Of a DNA stretch of 64,000 bases, positions 47,601 through 51,560 are shown in pieces (position 1 is the first letter of the stretch; each line of letters starts with the position of its first letter). Below the pieces are notes generated by a model. It was not told the DNA's origin. It ran no database searches and was given only the letters and a program-made list of their open reading frames with translations. The stretch spans positions 6,790,920 to 6,854,919 of the forward strand of contig JAKSZU010000018.1 of the NCBI GenBank assembly GCA_026018925.1. Reading direction: 5' to 3'. Source of the DNA: Tupaia tana. Its lineage: Eukaryota; Chordata; Mammalia; Scandentia; Tupaiidae. A program made the translations under genes and the position numbers.

Positions 47601-49041
47601 TCTCCTCTCGGGATTCTGGACATGCACACATGCACACACACATACACACACACACTTTTTCCAAGCACACTGGGTCTGAGACTTGAACCATGCAGTTGGC
47701 CATGTGGGATCCAGCTACCTTAACCACCATTTAACCACCATGCTCCTTGCTGGCCCATCTAGACCCAAATAATATTAGTGCTTAAGAGAGAAAAAAATAT
47801 AGCCGATTTTTATTTCCTTATGTCTCATTTGCACTTCCAAATTTTGTCTGTTGTTTTACACAAGCACATACACACATACAGACATAGATTTCATATTACC
47901 TCTGCAGTCAGGAAAAAGATATAGAACATACACATACACACATGTAGACATAGATTGCATATTACCTCTGCAGTCAAGAAAAAGACACAGAACATACCAC
48001 ATACACACATATAGACATAGATTGCAAATTACCTCTGCAGTCAGGAAAAAGACACAGAACATACACATACACACATATAGACATAGATTTCATATTACCT
48101 CTGCAGTCAGGAAAAAGACACAGAACATACACATACACACATGTAGACATAGATTTCACATTACCTCTGCAGTCAGGAAAAAGACATAGAACAGTTATTT
48201 CTTCTTTCAAAAGACTTCCCAGGCCCTTGTTCAGTTGGAAAGTGCCACCCAACTTGCCTACAGAGGGCATTCACTGTTGCCCTTTCCTCTCGGAAACCCC
48301 CAGCCCAACTACAGTGAGATGAAAACGCCACCCTGACCACGAGCCGCTCTCAGACTGAGCAAGCGCCACCCCGGGCTCGACTGCCCTTCAGAGTCTGAAG
48401 AAGAAGGTACCAGGCAAATGGCAACCCATTGAGGGGAAGGAAACAAGAGAAACAAGATGAAGAAGTGAGACCTAGCGCATTCTAGGAGACTCTTCCTGCC
48501 AATGGTCTCTCCCTCGGTCTGTTTTGTTGGCCCGGCAGGTGTGCACACACCAAAATCACACCTGTGGGTACCTGAGCAAGAATCACCTTGGACTCCACAA
48601 CGCCCCCTATGGGTATGCACAGAGTAGGTGCTCATGCTCGCTCCTCTTACCATTTTGAAACTAGGTGCCCAGACTGCACAGGCATCCCATGCACTTGGAG
48701 TGGGCAGCATTTTGCAGAGCCGTCCCATCGCATCTGCCTGTGCGAGCACTTCCCCTGGAAATAGTGAGAATGAACCTTTCTCCTGGGAAACCGCAAGTTA
48801 CAGTGTGTAATAGCACACCCAGCTTTTCACAAAAATGTGTCTGGTTATGGGTCATTCTCCCGCATATGCCATATTCCTCACTTTTCCGAAATATTTTGCA
48901 ATACGTCTTCTAAAATCAGGAAAACACGCATGCCCGCCTGCAGAGAGCAGAGCCGACTGTGCATATGAAGTGCTCACCTGTCACGCTGGCCCTCACAGGC
49001 TCCAGCTGTTCCTTCTTATTCCTGGCAAATAACGTATTCAT
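94..49041 (-). CDS. BCO1: BCO1, beta-carotene 15,15'-oxygenase, partial (coding exons 1-9, 3' exons outside window)
   Basis: A cytosolic Fe(II) dioxygenase that cleaves beta-carotene centrally into two retinal molecules, the entry step of provitamin A metabolism. Join: 48978-49041, 43080-43208, 35490-35619, 33374-33521, 31083-31230, 28218-28441, 15054-15311, 3596-3701, 94-188. All introns are GT-AG, phases agree and the 434 codons read through without a stop. Known family: four His ligands of the carotenoid oxygenases are H172, H237, H308 and H514 in mammalian BCO1; His is seen here at 172, 237 and 308, and the fourth lies outside. Human polymorphic sites R267S and A379V correspond here to Gly267 and Ala379. 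Odd residues: His313 where the family motif HHVNAYEE has Tyr, and Cys401 where Tyr is usual. Intron 6 carries a 10.4 kb antisense retrotransposon. PKD1L2 lies head to head, matching the mammalian order. Identity is sure; the two substitutions are the only functional doubt. Confidence 0.97.
517..540 (+). repeat. (TG)n microsatellite
   Basis: Uninterrupted tg run, followed by cacgtgtgtgggtgtg. Confidence 0.9.
664..902 (-). mobile_element. tRNA-derived SINE, long form
   Basis: Full-length minus copy from ctatagggcgtgtgtgctca to actgctggtcccc. Flanked by near-identical agcaactttactat/agcaactttatag duplications (655 and 907). Confidence 0.88.
1107..1365 (+). mobile_element. tRNA-derived SINE, long form (diverged)
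   Basis: Starts ggccaacaggtggcatggtg, has a B-box-like ggttcgagtt and ends accctatatcaaaaaccta plus a t-rich tail. A 12-g run interrupts the ccccc/ggggg core near 1265. Confidence 0.85.
3279..3418. mobile_element. mariner-like miniature element
   Basis: Inverted ends gacttcagaattcatgga and tgccatgagttttttgaa around a core with gagtttatgctggtgca. An a-rich expansion sits in the middle. It belongs to the same family as the copies at 8170, 13844 and 63046. Confidence 0.55.
3596..3701 (-). CDS. BCO1: BCO1 coding exon 8
   Basis: 106 bp between acceptor attcttttcag and donor gtaaag. It encodes [20 protein letters not shown] and [15 protein letters not shown] plus one base. Ala379 is the ancestral residue of the human A379V site. 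Cys401 replaces the Tyr usual in the QPE-LYEG motif. Confidence 0.96.
3770..3975 (-). mobile_element. tRNA-derived SINE, short form
   Basis: Minus copy: at-rich tail (3770-3840), gagagagagag, then ctaggacttgaaccgtggctg and accatgtcacctgctggtcc. It lacks the middle third of the long form. Confidence 0.8.
3999..4175 (+). mobile_element. tRNA-derived SINE, short form
   Basis: Starts gggggccagcaggtggcatg and ends ccatagcaaaattaaaat with an (aat)n tail. The B box is degraded. Confidence 0.8.
4430..4740 (+). repeat. ancient interspersed repeat, class undetermined
   Basis: Stretches such as ggtaggattatgggggact and tattttctccagtgaaaat resemble a widely dispersed old mammalian repeat whose name I cannot fix. 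A related, more diverged copy lies at 16920-17157, where the half-L1 inserted. Confidence 0.4.
5086..5334 (-). mobile_element. tRNA-derived SINE, long form
   Basis: Complete minus copy from ttttgctatagggcgtgcac to gccaactgctagtccc. Confidence 0.87.
5345..5592 (-). mobile_element. tRNA-derived SINE, long form (older)
   Basis: Minus copy directly after the previous one: ctgctgtaggttgcatgtgc to ttagccaccaacaccagtgg. Clearly more diverged. Confidence 0.78.
5612..5877 (-). mobile_element. tRNA-derived SINE, long form, young
   Basis: Near-consensus minus copy with CpGs retained (gggcgcgtgcgctcgcc, cgaaccgcggtcgactac). Duplications aaagccgaccattttt (5602) and aaagccaaccattttt (5878) flank it. Confidence 0.92.
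6000..6110 (-). mobile_element. MIR-like fragment
   Basis: atagaagaggaaagtgaggc and ccagagtcacgtggagaggt follow the minus-strand MIR pattern (gaaactgaggc...gtcacac). Confidence 0.5.
6306..6563 (-). mobile_element. tRNA-derived SINE, long form (diverged)
   Basis: tctgctataggatgcatgtg through an (ag)n run to gctacccacagctggccc. Confidence 0.82.
6565..6680 (+). mobile_element. L2-like 3' end fragment
   Basis: tgaaggcacggaccaggttt and ctgctgaaagcatgagcgaa follow the L2 3' end pattern. Confidence 0.4.
6751..6926 (+). mobile_element. tRNA-derived SINE, short form
   Basis: gtggcttagtggttaagggg, then a direct join to gcttgctttctcacc and the tail ctccggtcaaattaaaaaa followed by (taaa)n. Confidence 0.83.
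7380..7510 (+). mobile_element. MIR-like fragment
   Basis: cactgaacctgcttcctgat and ctgtaaaacgggggtggcga match the MIR core pattern (cctcatctgtaaaatgggg). Confidence 0.5.
7596..7790 (+). mobile_element. MIR-like fragment
   Basis: gccttggagccagacagatg, attcaggtcccaactc and catggggaaaacgaaagc follow MIR order on the plus strand. Confidence 0.5.
7908..8152 (+). mobile_element. tRNA-derived SINE, older form
   Basis: gagctgaccctgcagcctag, B-box-like cagttcgaatcctgg, and the end ggagagcatgcacag...gacagttaac instead of the gccctatagcaaa end of the younger form. Confidence 0.8.
8170..8273. mobile_element. mariner-like miniature element
   Basis: Core gcatcaaaataaactcatac and right end cgactctttgaagccccc as in the 63046 copy; the left end is degraded. 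Confidence 0.5.
8340..8556 (-). mobile_element. tRNA-derived SINE, long form with internal deletion
   Basis: (ttta)n tail, ttttgctataaggcatgtgt, then ccaggactatgccacctgct: the B box to A box segment is deleted. Confidence 0.84.
10480..10505 (+). repeat. (CA)n microsatellite
   Basis: About 13 uninterrupted ca units. Confidence 0.9.
10758..10997 (-). mobile_element. tRNA-derived SINE, long form (diverged)
   Basis: aggtgtgtgtgctcactaca to catcacctgctggcccc. Confidence 0.82.
11109..11575 (+). mobile_element. older SINE split by a nested younger SINE
   Basis: The head gctggggtggtgcagccctg...gaccagggttc (11111-11178) continues after 11415 with catgccaggagcatgcgcac, ggattgtggcatgaggctgt and ctcatgaaataaacta. 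A younger minus-strand copy sits in between. Confidence 0.68.
11179..11414 (-). mobile_element. tRNA-derived SINE, long form (nested)
   Basis: gagaggtttttgctataggg to ccacctgctggtccc. Duplications ccagggttcgttttt and tcagggttcagtttt mark insertion into the older SINE. Confidence 0.87.
11915..12075 (+). mobile_element. MIR
   Basis: gagctgtgtgatcttgggcc, cgtctgtgagacaaggctga and gcaaagtacctggcatgtgg are diagnostic MIR stretches. Confidence 0.68.
12375..12640 (+). mobile_element. old L1 (L1M-like) 3' fragment
   Basis: Contains gtgaaagaagccggtccg, accacagatcgtgtgactcc and gttgcctagggcggggagag, the diverged form of a stretch common to ancient mammalian L1 3' ends. Confidence 0.55.
12670..12790 (+). 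mobile_element. SINE 3' fragment
   Basis: tctctctttctctgtctctc then an aataaataagtaaaac-type tail; the head is missing or degraded. Confidence 0.45.
12790..13044 (-). mobile_element. tRNA-derived SINE, long form
   Basis: Long t tail, ttcttatagggcacagagag with a short deletion, to caccatctgctggtccc. Confidence 0.86.
13072..13298 (+). mobile_element. tRNA-derived SINE, older form
   Basis: cgggctgaacctgtggcaca, ggtttaagccccgactcc, ending gcactctctggcaacacaaa. Confidence 0.78.
13306..13575 (+). mobile_element. tRNA-derived SINE, long form, young
   Basis: Near-consensus: gggaccagcagttagcgtaa (A box), ggttcgagtcc (B box), tail of a. Duplication aaaagagtgaga before (about 13294) and after (about 13578). 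Confidence 0.93.
13844..14220. mobile_element. mariner-like miniature element split by a SINE
   Basis: Left end gagcttcaaggttcatgga, core ttattttgcaccatcataaa, then a SINE, then aataaactcatactttaatt. The SINE duplicated ataaactcacacttt (13911) / ataaactcatacttt (14183). Confidence 0.58.
13927..14182 (-). mobile_element. tRNA-derived SINE inside the mariner-like element
   Basis: gaactttgccatagagcgca to gctacctgctggcccc, within a 15-bp duplication with one mismatch. Confidence 0.86.
14449..14702 (+). mobile_element. tRNA-derived SINE, long form, young, perfect duplications
   Basis: Near-consensus copy with intact A and B boxes. Perfect 15-bp duplications aagaacagtcaggcc at 14434-14448 and 14703-14717. 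Confidence 0.95.
14713..14955 (+). mobile_element. tRNA-derived SINE, older form
   Basis: gccgagtcccatggtttagt, cacagtttgagccccagc, ending tgcatgtgctctctggaaat. Confidence 0.77.
15054..15311 (-). CDS. BCO1: BCO1 coding exon 7 (iron ligand His308)
   Basis: 258 bp, 86 codons in phase 0, between acceptor cttctttcag and donor gtaaggg. It encodes [20 protein letters not shown], then [20 protein letters not shown]. The first His of FHHVN is residue 308, the third iron ligand. The motif reads NAHEE instead of NAYEE. Confidence 0.97.
16400..16870 (-). mobile_element. L2-like fragment
   Basis: tgagcaccgactacaacagg, ccctgctttcatggcgctca, gccctgaggcaggaacgtgg and agcagaggagggactt follow the reverse of the L2 3' region. 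Confidence 0.6.
16920..17157 (+). repeat. ancient interspersed repeat, class undetermined (half-L1 landing site)
   Basis: Diverged relative of 4430-4740 (atttgtacatgtacgtaaaa, then g-rich, then tagtgtttttcaaaag). The half-L1 target site is at its end. Confidence 0.35.
17158..17171 (+). repeat. left target-site duplication of the half-L1
   Basis: aaaagtaaattaac, identical to 27582-27595. Confidence 0.93.
17172..17250 (+). other. leader upstream of the monomer array
   Basis: 79 bp starting gctctccgcctatggcgctc. It does not occur in the 313-bp unit. It could be the end of an older, different monomer type or the original 5' terminus of the element. Confidence 0.6.
17251..25260 (+). repeat. 313-bp tandem monomer array (25 full + 2 partial units), L1-type 5' UTR
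   Basis: Unit starts (gcaggagagttgagcc) fall at 17251, 17375, 17688, 18001, 18314, 18627 and so on to 25200. The interval is 313 bp from 17375 on (24 x 313 = 7512 between 17688 and 25200). The first unit is cut to 124 bp and the last to 61 bp. I see no substitution between units on reading. Each unit has a pyrimidine-rich middle, a t-rich block, a YY1-like core in reverse (ccatctt) and only one CpG. By analogy with mouse L1 monomers the units are probably promoters; that is inference. No long open frame crosses the array. Confidence 0.92.
25261..25287 (+). promoter_or_regulatory. CpG-dense hairpin at the array junction
   Basis: Eight CpGs in 27 bp. A perfect 8-bp stem, cggcgcgc (25264-25271) and gcgcgccg (25275-25282), closes a ttt loop. 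It starts exactly where the last monomer breaks off. Its role is unknown. Confidence 0.6.
25288..25557 (+). other. 5' UTR segment between hairpin and ORF1
   Basis: T-rich and A-rich tracts to about 25420, then a mixed-composition stretch to the start codon. It corresponds to the non-monomeric tether region of L1 5' UTRs. Confidence 0.6.
25558..26559 (+). CDS. L1-type ORF1 protein (RNA-binding, retrotransposition)
   Basis: Intact 333-codon frame; human L1 ORF1p has 338 residues. The L1 ORF1 protein is a trimeric RNA chaperone that coats its own transcript in the cytoplasmic particle. Seen here: a basic N-terminus (residues 1-25), a charged coiled coil at about 37-160 with EK-rich heptads, an RRM from about 164 with [11 protein letters not shown] (168-177) and QENFPNLE (191-198), and a C-terminal domain with TPRHII-like [10 protein letters not shown] (221-230), [20 protein letters not shown] (243-262) and [20 protein letters not shown] (269-288). 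The start ATG is first in frame; Met12 (MGKRENT, the usual L1 beginning) could also be used. No downstream ORF2 follows, which makes this a half-L1. It has no stop, frameshift or missing domain, so a functional protein is plausible. Confidence 0.93.
   Translation: MTRNHRRITRNMGKRENTSPPMEKSNSPSSTSSSVKVMEMSDKEFRAFVMSKLTEMEEKRDNELLKRKEKEVAEFQEMRKFLQDLKEELHTLQKTQTELLEIKSIIQEVKISLESIKSRLDHSENRISDVEEKMAGLEKSTTKTEKMAQKFENDMREVLDTIKRPNIRIIGIPEGEETHKGIDNLFHEILQENFPNLERHSKIQSQEIQRTPNRINPRRSSPRHIIARLTKTADKDKILRLAREKHQVTYQGHPIRLTADLSSETMRARREWENIFKVLREKQFQPRILYPARLSFRWEEKTRTFSDKQNLKEFTSTRPDLQEVLKGVLYQEN
26560..27581 (+). other. half-L1 3' UTR with two L1-like 3' modules and A-rich tail
   Basis: After the ORF1 stop there are about 250 bp without similarity that I recognise, then two related modules. 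Each has a purine-rich g tract followed by a stretch ending gcattttgtatgctgtgatga (27047 on) or its variant (27497 on), 450 bp apart. Module 1 ends in an a-rich run near 27100-27130 and module 2 in the terminal a/at-rich tail (27540-27581). The G-rich tract is typical of L1 3' UTRs. No ORF2 trace is seen. Confidence 0.75.
27582..27595 (+). repeat. right target-site duplication of the half-L1
   Basis: aaaagtaaattaac, directly after the A-rich tail. It is followed by acaagtaag, the continuation of the original target. Confidence 0.93.
28218..28441 (-). CDS. BCO1: BCO1 coding exon 6 (iron ligand His237)
   Basis: 224 bp between acceptor tttcccctag and donor gtgagg. It encodes the [19 protein letters not shown] stretch, [20 protein letters not shown] and [20 protein letters not shown]. 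The His of SYYHSF is residue 237, the second iron ligand. Gly267 occupies the site of the human R267S polymorphism. Confidence 0.97.
29170..29280 (-). mobile_element. MIR-like fragment
   Basis: cactttacaggtgggaaact and gaggcctggtgg follow the reverse MIR core. Confidence 0.5.
29630..29790 (+). mobile_element. MIR-like fragment
   Basis: ctgaccgtgggcaggttacc is the MIR core; the surrounding order fits. Confidence 0.5.
30358..30842 (+). repeat. GGAT-type tandem repeat array
   Basis: About 485 bp of 4-bp units (gatg, gatg/gtgg/gata variants) with one pure (ggat)n block at 30730-30770. The minus strand reads as a low-complexity IHPS frame that is not a protein. Confidence 0.92.
31083..31230 (-). 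CDS. BCO1: BCO1 coding exon 5 (iron ligand His172)
   Basis: 148 bp between acceptor acttttgcag and donor gtaggtcg. It encodes [20 protein letters not shown] and the INMGTS-type strand. Counting from the start codon, the first His of AHPHYD is residue 172, the first iron-binding histidine of the family. Confidence 0.97.
31387..31646 (+). mobile_element. tRNA-derived SINE, long form (older)
   Basis: ttggggccagaggcagcatg to gccctatagcaaaaacttct; the B box is weakened to gctcaagcccc. Confidence 0.83.
31650..31945 (+). mobile_element. tRNA-derived SINE, long form
   Basis: caggaccagcagtttgcgta, B box ggttcgagtcc, ending in an (aaat)n tail of about 45 bp. Confidence 0.9.
32783..33182 (+). mobile_element. 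MaLR-like solitary LTR
   Basis: aatgtgaccccatttggaaa, cagggtctccgcagagggga, cttctggcctctacaactgt and aagccaccaaactc are typical of MLT1-type LTRs. No internal retroviral genes. Confidence 0.62.
33374..33521 (-). CDS. BCO1: BCO1 coding exon 4
   Basis: 148 bp between acceptor tgtctccag and donor gtaccagc. It encodes [20 protein letters not shown], then [20 protein letters not shown] and PQTLETLEK, ending at codon 157 in phase 0. Confidence 0.97.
33870..34112 (+). mobile_element. tRNA-derived SINE, long form (nested, first)
   Basis: gggccagcagatggcataag to ccctatagcaaacatctctc. aaaaaccacacatg precedes (33856) and follows (34113). Confidence 0.88.
34127..34382 (+). mobile_element. tRNA-derived SINE, long form (nested, second)
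   Basis: aggccagcagatggcatagt to ctctatagcaaacatctctc. aaaaaccacacatg precedes (34113); aaaatccacacctg follows (34383). Confidence 0.88.
35490..35619 (-). CDS. BCO1: BCO1 coding exon 3
   Basis: 130 bp between acceptor ctcttgcag and donor gtaact. It encodes [15 protein letters not shown] followed by [20 protein letters not shown] and DPCKNIFSK (the last codon is split), all strongly conserved in BCO1. Confidence 0.97.
35705..35882 (-). mobile_element. tRNA-derived SINE, short form
   Basis: T-rich tail, aagatttgaccagagaaag, then aggacctgaaccacagttgg to ccatggcacctag. Confidence 0.82.
36015..36140 (-). mobile_element. L2-like fragment
   Basis: aggagaggcttcatggagga, ggtggcatctgaaatagc and gggctttccag follow the reverse of the L2 3' region. 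Confidence 0.5.
36394..36568 (-). mobile_element. tRNA-derived SINE, long form, lacking its head
   Basis: ttttctatagggtttatgtg to catgcgcatgcacctgatat; the tRNA-like part is missing where the next SINE begins. Confidence 0.78.
36569..36735 (-). mobile_element. tRNA-derived SINE, short form
   Basis: T/at-rich tail, agtttgaccagagagaaag, gattcaaacagcggtcggcc, to ccatttgctggtac. Confidence 0.82.
36741..36936 (-). mobile_element. tRNA-derived SINE, short form
   Basis: aatttgaccagagagggaca, ggactccaaccgcagccggc, to cgccgcctgccagccccc. cattttgctttaatta precedes and cattttgctgttaatta follows. Confidence 0.85.
37140..37345 (+). mobile_element. tRNA-derived SINE, older form
   Basis: Degraded head, then aaatcctgacaggatggaga, gactatgtgaccgcggccct and ctggtgagcactcag...gacaattgaaa. 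Confidence 0.6.
38066..38327 (+). mobile_element. tRNA-derived SINE, long form
   Basis: ctggaccaccaggtggtgta, ggttcaagtccc, to ccctatagcaaaaatctctc and an a tail. Confidence 0.87.
38330..38560 (+). mobile_element. MIR-like fragment
   Basis: gcactgagcgcatagtaggt, gatgttgggcaagtctcaac and cttcacctggaagttgggga are MIR-like, in disturbed order. Confidence 0.45.
39208..39452 (-). mobile_element. tRNA-derived SINE, older form
   Basis: T tail, ccagagcatgcatgtgctca to accaataggccccagagccag. Confidence 0.8.
39463..39738 (-). mobile_element. tRNA-derived SINE, long form
   Basis: 29-t tail, tcttggggtgcatgcgctca to cgccatctgctgctccc. Duplications aaaggagtattctt (39452) and aaaggagcattctt (39740). Confidence 0.88.
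40414..40495 (+). repeat. (GGAGA)n microsatellite
   Basis: About 15 units of ggaga/gagga. Confidence 0.92.
40580..40803 (-). mobile_element. tRNA-derived SINE, diverged
   Basis: ctgtgggttacatgcactca to tatgccacccgctggccc. Confidence 0.78.
40830..40955 (+). mobile_element. MIR
   Basis: catctgggcaagctacttga, cctctctgggccttagtctc and tggggttgtagtgagggctg: one of the clearest MIR copies here. Confidence 0.75.
41205..41420 (-). mobile_element. MIR
   Basis: gagcacacactatgtgccag, acaggtgactaagacacaga and cagtcacacagtgcagg run in reverse MIR order. Confidence 0.65.
41999..42250 (+). mobile_element. tRNA-derived SINE, older form
   Basis: gggctgaccctgcaggctag, caattggaatcttgg, ggatcccgacaggacagag, ending ctggcaatatttaac. 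Confidence 0.78.
42283..43030 (+). mobile_element. MaLR-like LTR split by a SINE
   Basis: ccaatccctggaacctgtaa and gtggatcaagttaaggactt before the SINE; gagccaaggaatgcagacag, acagattctcccctggagcc and caggaaccattttcggctcc after it. Ends about 50 bp from BCO1 exon 2. No internal genes. Confidence 0.6.
42476..42715 (+). mobile_element. tRNA-derived SINE inside the LTR
   Basis: aggggccagcaggtggcgct to gccctttagcaaaaatctct. Duplication aagagggaggga (42462) / aagagggaggaa (42718). Confidence 0.88.
43080..43208 (-). CDS. BCO1: BCO1 coding exon 2
   Basis: 129 bp between acceptor ttttcacag and donor gtaggagc. It encodes [20 protein letters not shown] and then the [14 protein letters not shown] block, the N-terminal beta-propeller segment of carotenoid oxygenases. 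A MaLR-like LTR ends only about 50 bp downstream of its donor side. Confidence 0.97.
43813..44068 (-). mobile_element. tRNA-derived SINE, long form, young
   Basis: ggttttggctatagggcgcg to gccaactgctggtcccg. Duplications atcttagatata (43800) and atcttagatacg (44071). Confidence 0.9.
44560..44763 (+). mobile_element. 5'-truncated SINE with internal (GT)n
   Basis: Starts inside the SINE at gccgggtgtg, continues as a 32-bp gt run and gcgtgcccaaagttccaaa, and ends (aaaac)n. Duplications cagtttaa at 44552 and 44764 show truncation at insertion. Confidence 0.82.
44985..45225 (-). mobile_element. tRNA-derived SINE inside old L1
   Basis: agatttttgctataggacgc to atgtcatctgctggtccc. Confidence 0.86.
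45290..45538 (-). mobile_element. tRNA-derived SINE, older form, inside old L1
   Basis: ggaggtcacgtgtactctcc to ggcaccacagggctaggcc. Confidence 0.75.
46015..46110 (-). mobile_element. L2/MIR-like fragment
   Basis: acatttactgagcacgtatg and cccaggcactgtgtgct match the reversed end shared by L2 and MIR. Confidence 0.5.
46125..46350 (+). mobile_element. old 5'-truncated L1 3' end
   Basis: Polypurine g-rich tract (46130-46165), then a stretch with the same layout as the half-L1 3' modules (aatggaggaccat, gtgtgcattgatcgaatg) and an a-rich end. It is diverged and lacks coding sequence. It sits within an L2/MIR-like remnant. Confidence 0.65.
46370..46605 (+). mobile_element. tRNA-derived SINE, long form
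   Basis: aggccagcaggtggctcagt, ggttcgagtccta, to gccctatagcagaaacg. Short duplication actgaggca (46357 and 46618). Confidence 0.86.
47204..47463 (-). mobile_element. tRNA-derived SINE, older form
   Basis: gattgccatagggcgtgtat to ggtgctataggggtggcccc. Confidence 0.8.
47498..47756 (-). mobile_element. tRNA-derived SINE, long form
   Basis: ttactaaagcatgcatgggc through a ca-rich stretch (47624-47655) to gctccttgctggccc. Duplication ctagacccaa (47465 and 47759). Confidence 0.83.
47865..48193 (+). repeat. 66-bp minisatellite, five units
   Basis: gacatagatt starts at 47881, 47947, 48014, 48080 and 48146 (66, 67, 66, 66). Each unit contains attacctctgcagtcagga and a ca-rich spacer. The unit is 22 codons, so both strands carry repetitive open frames without meaning. 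Confidence 0.95.
48978..49041 (-). CDS. BCO1: BCO1 coding exon 1 (start codon)
   Basis: 64 bp encoding [21 protein letters not shown] plus one base. ATG is at 49041-49039, followed by the conserved [10 protein letters not shown] segment that opens mammalian BCO1. The donor gtgagc follows at 48977. The first residues (NTLFAR) differ from the usual DIIFGR/EIIFGQ, but length and phase are the same as in human, which supports this start. Confidence 0.93.
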
Positions 49042-49192
49042 CGCGTGGGTTGCCAAGGGAATGAGACTCACAGGACAGACGCTCCTCTCTGCTCCGAGGA
49101 CGGCTCCTCGCTTCCTGCCCCTTCTCTCCTTTACATCACCCTCCCTCCCGGTGCCACTTGCTTCTCCTTTTGCTTTTTCCAGCTGGCTGGCT

Positions 49193-49208
49193 CCGATCGG
49201 CCGATCGG
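49193..49208. repeat. 16-bp perfect palindrome upstream of BCO1 start
   Basis: The sequence ccgatcggccgatcgg equals its own reverse complement. It is made of two gatcgg-type half units and contains four CpGs. It lies about 150 bp upstream of the BCO1 ATG, in the likely 5' UTR or promoter. No factor is assigned. Confidence 0.6.
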
Positions 49209-49306
49209 CCGTCTCTGTCTCTGAGGGCGCTGGCGTTATTTACAAGATGTTTGGTCTAAGGTCAAGCTGCAAGCCATGTGCTATAGCTAATCTTTAATCC
49301 TCTTAG

Positions 49307-49312
49307 TATATA
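49307..49312 (-). promoter_or_regulatory. BCO1: candidate TATA box of BCO1
   Basis: Minus-strand TATATA in the context gggTATATActaag, about 266 bp upstream of the ATG. It is the best TATA-like match close to the start. Transcription start was not determined, so this is only a candidate. Confidence 0.3.
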
Positions 49313-51215
49313 CCCGACTCTCCCTCTCCAGTTTCACTTTTGGCTTGACCAAGAAAGGCTAATTTCTGGCTGGGTTCTACATTGTTCGAGAGGCTTCAGT
49401 GAGTTCTGCTTCGCTGGGTTGTCTGAAATGATCAGCTGGCGATGTTTGTAATCAGAACGGGGAGAGAGGCGGTCAGACCATTAACAGGGCCTGGATTAGG
49501 GGACCTCCAGTGCCAGGGTCACGTGAATGCCCGGGCACAGGAGGGGATGTCTTCTGCAGAGCTGGGCAAGGTTGTGTGTTTGTTTTGTTCTGAATGAAGG
49601 CCCTCATCCAAGCTCTAAAAACCATATAGAAAGAGCAGCTTCATTCATTCTTTCTTTTTAGAAGAGGGAAATGAAAATGTTTCCATGGACCCATTTTTTA
49701 AAAGACAGGAAATCAAAGACTTCTCAGAAACTATGAACAAAAGTTCAGCTTCCCGGCGAAATGGACCAAATGGTGCCTAGGTTTGATTTTAGGGTTTCTC
49801 AATATTTGTGTCTCAATTCCACATTCGAGTTGCTGCTGTATCAGGTGAAAAGCGAATGAACTCATCAGAACTTGCGTGGCTTAAAGAAAGAACCAGCCAT
49901 AGCCAGCGTGAGCCGAGGCAGAAGAGTTTCTGGCGGTGACTCTAAGCAGCCTGCCAAGTCTCATTGTTGCCGGGTCTGGGCTGAGAGGCGTCCCAGTATC
50001 TCTGAGCGATTCGTTTCCGAGAACAGCACGGGTCACCTGTGCTTCCGCACCTGGCTGCTCACTCATATCACGGGACTGGGAGTTCTGGGAGCCCCAGTGC
50101 AGGGCCCGCCCATTGACTCAGGACCTCTGAAGGTGAAACCCAGCCGTCAGCAATTGAGAAGTGTCTCAGATGACTCCGATGTGAGCAGCAGGCGTTGAAA
50201 AGGCCTGATCCAAGAGACACAGGCTTTGTGTTTCCAGTGGATGCTGGACTCAAACTCCCACTTGCCCTCTTTCTGTATCTCTGGGCCACGTTGCCCTGTC
50301 TGCGCCTCAGTTCCTTCACCATGAAGGGGGTGTGATGGTGGCGGACTCTCAGGACTATTACTGCCAGTCAGGGTCTAGCGGAGGTGCCCGGCCCACACAG
50401 TCACCAGGATGTTGTGACCTGTTTCCCTCCGTTCCCTGAGCAGGCACTCCCCTCAGACCTACGTTTCCAGGAAGTTCCACGCTATCTTGCCATCTGTCTC
50501 TCCCTGAGCGTGTGCGTCCACGTCAGGGCTATTCATTTCCTGCTGGTGAAATCTGCATCCTGGCGAGGATGAAGTGAGAATGTCCAGTGTAGCCAAGGAC
50601 TTGGCCAAACAGTGATGCCACACGTGGGAGAGGGAGGTGATGGTGAGAGAAAGAGCCCAGGCTTAGAGACCCCAGCCCCGATAGGTACCGACTCTACTGT
50701 CCCACGAGCTCCCCAAGTCCCACTTCACTTGGCAACACCTACGACTCCGGCTTTGTTGGGAGAGCGACAAAATGGTAGAAGTGAACACGTGACGTGCTCT
50801 CGCTGTTTGACCGTCTCTGCATATTCAGGAAAGCCTGGTCCCTACTGTTTGAGCATGTTCTGTGAGTCGGGTGCTTTGGCCCAGCTCCCTGGCCCTACAC
50901 AGTCCTGCTGGTGGGTATTAGTGCTGTTCTAGAGACAGCAGACTCAGGCTAGGTAACTGGCTTGCTGTGGGTCACATGGAGACTGAGAAGCAGACCCGGG
51001 AGCCAAGCCAGGCAGCTGGCCTCCAAGTGTGCATTCTGAGAGGACTCCTCGAATGCTCCGATACAAGCGAGAACGTTTGCTAGATCCTTCTTGAATGAAG
51101 CGGTGGTGGATGCATGGGTGGGTGATGGCTCCCAGTTGAACCCCAGGGACAATATATGGGGAGACGAAGGGTTTTCTGGTAATGATAAATCGAGCCCAAC
51201 AGCAAATATCTGTCC

Positions 51216-51560
51216 CAGTTTGCCAGGGCTGCCTCAACAAAGAGCCACACGCAGTGGCTTAAGCAGCACATTCATTACAGTTCTGGAGGCTCGCAGGCCG
51301 CGATCGAGGTGCCGGCGGGTTTGGTTCTTCTGAGGCCTCCGTCCTGGGCCCGCCACGCCCTCACACGGTCTTTCCTACATGCTGCACCCTGGTTGTCTCT
51401 ACTTAGGTCCAAATTTCCTCCTCCTCTAAGGACACCGTCGGATTGGATTAGAGCCCACCCCTGCAGCCTTATCTATTTCCAAACACGGTACATTGGTGGT
51501 ACTAGGGACTAGGGCTTCAGTGTATGAATTTGGGGAGACACAGTGCAGCCTGTAAAAATT
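51216..51560 (-). mobile_element. MaLR-like LTR
   Basis: agtttgccagggctgcctca, tacagttctggaggctcgca and gagcccacccctgcagcctt follow the reverse of an MLT1-type LTR. Confidence 0.58.

Larger units (their letters stand above)
43209..48977 (-). other. BCO1: BCO1 intron 1
   Basis: 5.8 kb intron with SINEs, an old L1 fragment split by two SINEs, an old L1 3' end and a 66-bp minisatellite. Nothing is recognised at 48200-48970. Confidence 0.85.

Noticed and set aside
47851..48270. Repeat proteins of 98-112 codons on both strands
   Set aside because: They follow from a 66-bp unit length in a minisatellite; no start context, domain or splice support.
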